This document shows, one piece after another, positions 59,138-64,000 of a stretch of 64,000 nt of DNA (position 1 is the first letter of the stretch; every line of letters begins with the position of its first letter). The stretch spans positions 2,356,001-2,420,000 of the forward strand of contig NW_006917093.1 of the NCBI RefSeq assembly GCF_000516985.1. The letters are read 5' to 3'. The notes under the pieces are model-generated. The model had not been told where the DNA came from, did not search any database, and saw only the letters and a list, made by a program, of their open reading frames with translations. The translations under genes were made by a program, and so were the position numbers. The stretch is from Pestalotiopsis fici W106-1 (lineage: Eukaryota > Ascomycota > Sordariomycetes > Amphisphaeriales > Sporocadaceae).

Positions 59138-60612
59138 ATGGAACACTTGAACTCAACACAGTTGGAGGCGTTACTGAACAGCCCGGCGCTGGCTCCCCCA
59201 CCCGGAGTTGTGGCACAACTGGATAACCCACCCAATCATAGGGCTGCATCAACGGGTGTATCCGTTGTCTTCTTAACTGTTGCAACTTTGGGGGTTTTTA
59301 TGCGATTGTATACTAAAGCTTTCGTCGTTCGGAAGGTTCACATAGCAGACTGTATGTGCTCACATGTGAAAGGCGATTCAAACTAACACCTACCGTCTCA
59401 GATGCACTGCTCGCTGGATGGGTACAGCACCTGGAAAATATATCAATAAGGGCGTATGCTGATGTATCTAGGCATTTTTCGTGGCAATGACCGTCGCAGT
59501 CCTGCTTATCACCGTTGCACCTGGTGTACATCAATGGGATCTGCGAATGAGAGATCTGAGAACCTTCCTCCACGTGAGTCAACTTCACCTGAGAGCGTAC
59601 AATTTCACAATTTTACTTCTACGAAGGCAACAGTCACAGCCCTAACGTTCATTCATCTAGTCTTTTTACATAGGATCTATCCTCTATGGAATATGCATGT
59701 GTTTGATCAAGATCTCCATCTTGACGCAATATATTCAAATCCTCATGCCCTTTCGCCAACCCAAGGTCATATATTGGCTCACAGTCTCCCTCATCGCTGC
59801 CAACGTTGTCTTTTACTTTGTCATCACGTTTTTGCTAATCTTTTCCTGTAAACCAATGGCCAAAGTATATGACCCCCTGGTTACGGAAGGACACTGCCTC
59901 GAAGTGATGCAGCGCAGACTGTTCGCTGCCATCACGAGCGCTGTCAATACGGCAATGGATTTCATTATCTTAATTCTGCCGCAGCTAATTATCTGGCGGC
60001 TCGCAATGTCCCTTCGTCAAAGGCTCGCTGTCTCTTTCGTCTTCATGGTAGCCACTTTGTGAGTACCTCTTCTTTACACCTCGCATAATGCCCGCTGATC
60101 AATATAGCGCTTGTGTCTCATCGGTCGTTCGTTTGTTTTATGCTGCGAGATTTGCAGACCAAGACGACAGAAGCTATTACGCATGGCTTGTTGGTGTCTG
60201 GACGATTCCCGAGGCGGGCACTGGCATTCTCGTCGCATCTCTGCCCACTACACGGGTTTTCGTTCAACACGTTACGCAGAGCAAATTGGTGTCGAACATT
60301 ATGGCGTCTTTTGGAGTAGTCACGTCTAAAGGAGCTAGGTCTGATGAGCGGTCCAGCTTGGCGGATACATATCAAAAAGTTCACGAAAGTCCTTCGCATC
60401 TCACCGACCGATCTGCGCCAAAAATCAGAGTCGAAAGAAGTTGGCGCACCAATTTCAATTCGGGCTCAGAGACGGTCAACGACACTCTGGGTAACTTGTC
60501 CGAGGATGACATGATACGTCCAATTAGTGATAACTCAGCATATAACCATGAGCTTTCCACACTTCCTCATAAATGGACGCCCGTGGGCCATAGCAGGGAT
60601 ACTGCTGCCTGA
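59138..60612 (+). CDS. Pth11-type rhodopsin-domain membrane protein
   Basis: Exons 59138-59351, 59402-59421, 59472-59573, 59661-60058 and 60108-60612 encode 412 aa. Seven hydrophobic segments are predicted by eye: VVFLTVATLGVFMRLY, the segment around ADYALLAGWAFFVAMTVAVLLI, then FYIGSILYGICM, WLTVSLIAANVVFYFVITFLL, TAMDFIILILPQLIIW, LAVSFVFMVATL and WTIPEAGTGILVASLP. This is the fungal rhodopsin/DUF-type domain of Pth11-related proteins, putative surface receptors. A loop has SCKPMAKVYDP. The N-terminal CFEM domain of some members is absent. The C-terminal 130 residues are polar and cytosolic. Exon 2 is only 20 nt; phases 1, 0, 0, 2 fit throughout. Confidence 0.85.
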
Positions 60613-60800
60613 GGACTTGATTTACATTATGCACATAATTTCAGTTAGTCTCCCTCGTTTCCGCGTTCGCATTGCCCAATGTATCTAACAATAACGATTT
60701 AAAGCACCAGAAGTTGTCTTTTGGCGTAAAAGTCTGCTGAAGTGCCGAAAAGACAAGTAAAAACAAATTGAGGCGAGAAGGCATATGTATAAAAAAAAAA

Positions 60801-60919
60801 ACATACAACACCGAGGATTCCCCAGTGGTCACCCACCTGAGTACTGATTCGGCGGTTAGTTGCTTGATTAGGGCAGAGCGAACGGGATGCCATATTTTCA
60901 ACTACCTGTGGTCGTATGT
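60801..60919 (-). rRNA. 5S ribosomal RNA (divergent copy)
   Basis: The minus strand from 60919 reads ACATACGACC and ends in GTTGTATGT before a T run (60791-60800), the pol III terminator. Internal signature blocks are present: ATCCCGTTCGCTC near position 32 and GGTGGGTGACCACTGGGGAATCC near 80. Length 119 nt is exact. Ascomycete 5S genes are often dispersed single copies, as here. Several positions differ from the usual fungal sequence, so this may be a variant type or a pseudogene. The acceptor ends ACATAC and GTATGT still pair. Confidence 0.85.
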
Positions 60920-61183
60920 GCTTGAAGAGACTACCATCTTCTGCTATATTGTGCCCAAAATCTGTCCTCTTTCTTCTCTGGAGTAAGTTTAATTTTCATA
61001 TCCGTATCCTTTGGATATAGCCACTGGTGCCACGCTCATACCGTCGACGAAGCACTATGTACCTAGGATAGTACTAATGGTATTTTGTGATATTAGGATG
61101 AGATACCAAGGCGACATCTTTCGCTACCCCTTAATCAATGTGACGGATGATTCAGTGCGACTCAATCACACCACCGAGTCGAT

Positions 61184-61350
61184 TCTCACCTGAGCCGATG
61201 TGTAAAGGGAGAACTGAAGACGAGATGATCGAGGAAGCATTGAAAGTTGTCCGAGTTGATCTCTAGTCTACAAAAGAGAGGTGCTGAAGAGCGAACTGAA
61301 TACCCACGCAGGTGGTCTGCGGTGGGTACTGACTACGTCAGTACGACATC
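61184..61350 (+). repeat. Dispersed 165-bp repeat, copy B
   Basis: Second copy of the repeat at 32706-32870, same orientation. It is the less A/T-rich copy and keeps the longer hairpin (ACCCACGCAG facing CTGCGGTGGGT). It overlaps the stop codon of the minus-strand membrane-protein-like gene at 61338. Confidence 0.8.
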
Positions 61351-61843
61351 GACACTACTTTATCAGACGCTTCGTTACAAGACGTAGTATCCATCACAGC
61401 CACTACGACGCGTACGACAAGAGACCAGACAGTGGTAAAGGTTACCACTGCAGCCAGGACCAGCCATGTATAAAAGACAGGCACCTGGCCAAGTCCACGG
61501 TCACCCGATAGGAGCGCCGTGGTAGCTCCCCAGCCAAAGGACGCAATCCTCAGAGCATTCACGAGGTCTCCACACCGGACTGGCGTTGGCGGTGCCCACG
61601 TCGTTGCACAGCCATACCGTGAAGAACGCGACGACGTTGGGCAACACGGACCGATGGCCGAGCCCCGTGGCACTCGAGAAGAGAAACGGCCGTGCTGCGA
61701 GGTGGGGAGCCACCTTGGCATCGGCCCGGCGTGAGGGGTCCCGACGGGATCGGGCGGCAAGGGCCGTTGACGCCATCTTCCACAACGAGATCCCCGGGCC
61801 GCTGGCTGGCGAGGTTGAAGACGGGAGGTTCAGCCATAGTCAT
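61338..61843 (-). pseudogene. Small multi-pass membrane protein gene, frame-broken
   Basis: A G/C-rich patch. Starting from an ATG at 61843 or 61770, the coding-like sequence continues as ARPFLFSSATGLGHRSVLPN and VVAFFTVWLCNDVGTANA. It then moves to another frame, LVNALRIASFGWGATTALLS and VPVFYTWLVLAAVVTFTTVW, ending at 61338. The composite would have three or four membrane segments. The frame change near 61560-61600 cannot be explained by an intron (the only candidate would be about 28 nt). It may be a recent indel or a sequencing error. I do not recognise a named family. Confidence 0.4.
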
Positions 61844-63643
61844 GTCAACATTTGAGTTACAGGAGATGTGACCGTAACGGCGGCTTCGGGGGTAGCACTC
61901 AGCTCAGCAAGAGCAGCTGCGCACCCACCCACAGCTTGCGGCCCAATCATTGTCTTGAAGTCGCTTTTGGTGAAGAGAAAAGCGGTGCGCATATGGACCA
62001 CTAGCGATCGTTGCTATAAAGAGCAAGTATCACCATTACTCGTATTCATTATTGCGCGATATCCGCCAGGTCATATCAGAAAAAGCAGGAGCTCCGTACC
62101 AAGCTCAGGCAGTATAGAGACATATTTGCGCTGCGGCAACATTGTTATCATGAGATGGCTTATTAATCAGTTGCTGGAGTGTGTCATACTCGCCAACTCA
62201 GCATTGATGTGCGCTGCACCTCATAATATCGCCATCGCTGATGTGCGAATAGCCGCTAGTCCTTATCATATTGCTCTTCATCGATAAACAGGAGCCAGTA
62301 AAGAACAAGTTATACTACTTTGAAGCTGGGTCTTTGTGATACGACTGCAACTAGCTAGATGTGTATACATGCCCGCCCCCACTTGTGGAAGAGTTTCCGA
62401 GTTCATCAACGTGTAGTATCAGTGAGCTGACGAGCTTTGTAGCCCTACTTGATGTTGAAGCTGAGCACGGGGGAAAAGGTCATGTAGAGTACGACCCGCC
62501 TCCTCCGCCACGCTTTTCGATATGGGAGGCCCCTGACAGGCCGTGGACCCTTTCTTCTAGGATCATATGGTGGGTCTCATATTCCATGTGTTTGCTCACC
62601 ATGCCCCCCATGCCCACCGTGCCAACCATGCAAAACGGTGTGGAGTCCAACTAGTCATGGCCTGACAGTCAGGCCCTGACTGCTGACATGATGTGTTGCA
62701 GGTATTTTCTCAATTGAGAGCAGTGAAGAACGCCATCGACAGTTTCTACTCATTAGCGGATACAAATTGCCGCGTTTGCCCTCAAATTTTTTGACATGGC
62801 TTGCATGGTAGAATAAAAGTAGTAGGAATAGCAGAGTTGTAGTGTAATCAAAGTGTTGCATTAGCCAAGTTGGAAATACACAGTAGCAAAGTACTGTCTA
62901 GATTCCCGTCGAATCCCTTTCAGGGTATCCCGTGACCCCATGGCACTTTTCCGGGAACCCCCGGGCCTTTAGCTCCTCATAAAAATGGACCCGTTGCCGG
63001 GCCGTATATCATACATAGCTTGCCGATGGATTGTCGTTCCGTCCCTTGCTGTGTGGACAGCAGATGTATCTCATGGCGAGATTAGATACTCAACACTAGG
63101 AGAACAGTGTGGCAATAGAGACACGTATCACAGTGCGATGTCTTTCTGTTGAATGGGTTGTTTCTCTTCTTGCAAACGTGATTGCTCTGCTGCTATGGTA
63201 TAATGGATGAAAAACGCTCCAGGGCAGGTACCGGATTCAAAGCAGGGGTTCAGTGTTTGCCAGTCGACTAGTCTGCGTGCAGCTTTGTACGTGTCCTTGC
63301 GTGTCTCCCCAGACGAGAAACTTGCCCCACTGCGTTTTTTCTTTGGCCCAATACCGTAGTATAGCGATTTCCGTAATTTGCCCGGGCCGTTATCTATGGG
63401 TTCCGAAGTTTTGTGGACTGCATGTGAAGGGACTTTGGTGAAATGAACTGACTCTCTTGTATAGGGTCCTTAGACCATGTATAGGCGTGAAACTGGTCAG
63501 CGCACGGCGGTTAAATAAGCCAGGTTGACCCCATTCATGAGACTTTACTGACTAGTTGCAATCTAAGATCATACATGTCTACATGTGCTTAGTGTCACTC
63601 ACTCTCTCCATTGCCTATATTTCTTGTCAACGCTTGATTCAAT
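61844..63643. other. Intergenic region upstream of the terpene-synthase-like gene
   Basis: No supported gene. A frame at 62361-62654 (+, 97 codons) starts at an ATG but shows no domain. The last ~300 bases are the probable promoter of the following gene. Confidence 0.45.
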
Positions 63644-64000
63644 ATGACTACCACTACTACTACGTACTCGAGCTGCGAGCATGAAATCGTGCTTCGTGGT
63701 TCAGACTCCACACAGCCAGCTGCCTCATTCTACTTCCCAAGGTTGCTGCGCAATTTTGACTGGAACCGAGGCTTCAACGTCCATTACGAAAAGGCTAGGG
63801 CGGAGTCTAACTCTTGGCTATTCTCATTGCATCCTTTTTCAAAGGAAGGCCAGAAGGCGTTTGAAGGGTGGGATTTTCCTTACCTTGCTGCGGTATCGTA
63901 CTATGGAGGATCTTATAGTAAGTCTACCAATGATGCCTTATTGAACACAACTCAGCCTTAAATAGGCACGTTCCGTAGTATTTGCGACATCACGAATGTG
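63644..64000 (+). CDS. Class I terpene-synthase-like protein, N-terminal part
   Basis: Exon 63644-63917 and the start of exon 2 (63966 to window end) give about 103 aa. The N-terminal part of fungal class I sesquiterpene-cyclase-like enzymes is recognisable: SFYFPRLLRNFDWNRGFNVH, KARAESNSWLFSLHPFS, QKAFEGWDFPYLAAVSYYG, then FRSICDITNV at the edge. The intron (GTAAGT...AATAG, phase 1) restores this reading. The aspartate-rich metal-binding motif and NSE motif would lie beyond the window, so activity cannot be judged. If intact it would cyclise a prenyl diphosphate (probably farnesyl). Start is the first ATG; the Thr-rich lead is typical of unconserved ends. Confidence 0.7.

Noticed and set aside
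1..64000. Operons, CRISPR arrays, bacterial promoters or Shine-Dalgarno sites
   Set aside because: The spliced genes and fungal families show a eukaryotic nuclear sequence; no regularly spaced repeats are present.

Overview
The window is nuclear DNA of a filamentous ascomycete (Pezizomycotina; most likely Sordariomycetes, possibly Hypocreales, order not proven). The reasons are introns of about 45-70 nt with CTAAC/CTGAC/CTAAT branch sites, several Zn2Cys6 regulators, a Pth11-type rhodopsin-domain protein, a dispersed 5S rRNA gene, and UTR-rich intergenic DNA with recurrent TACCTA-type motifs. All gene models below were spliced by hand from donor, branch and acceptor sites and phase; none has transcript support here.

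Left part (1-26.8 kb): mostly conserved genes separated by long leaders. A Zn2Cys6/PAS regulator (3.25-5.58, +) is followed by a small three-exon unknown protein with a basic C-terminus (9.39-10.15, -). Then comes a compact housekeeping block: MLH1 mismatch-repair protein (12.2-14.5, +), a DNAJC8/Spf31-type splicing J-protein (15.0-15.8, -) and the DBP10 ribosome-biogenesis DEAD helicase (16.1-18.9, +). A gene-poor gap (18.9-24.65) precedes a second Zn2Cys6 regulator (24.65-26.82, +), whose zinc cluster is spread over three exons.

Middle (27.4-33.5 kb): three adjacent accessory genes, all broken. They are a caspase-like protease gene with two frame changes, a CorA-like two-helix membrane protein gene with a frame change and a nonsense codon, and a gene with two internal stops whose surviving parts resemble fungal gasdermin-like proteins. 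I read this as a decayed cell-death / self-recognition locus. A 165-bp repeat just downstream recurs at 61.2 kb, with mostly transition differences as RIP would leave.

Right part (33.5-64 kb): a secreted PAN-type protein, then a run of redox enzymes and regulators: quinone oxidoreductase, aldo-keto reductase, two short-chain dehydrogenases, an NmrA-type NAD(P)-binding protein, two Zn2Cys6 factors, an FAD oxidoreductase, cysteine dioxygenase, a secreted propeller-like protein and a Pth11-type receptor. The window ends inside the first exons of a class I terpene-synthase-like gene. The run has the composition of a secondary-metabolite or stress island, but no complete backbone enzyme lies inside the window.
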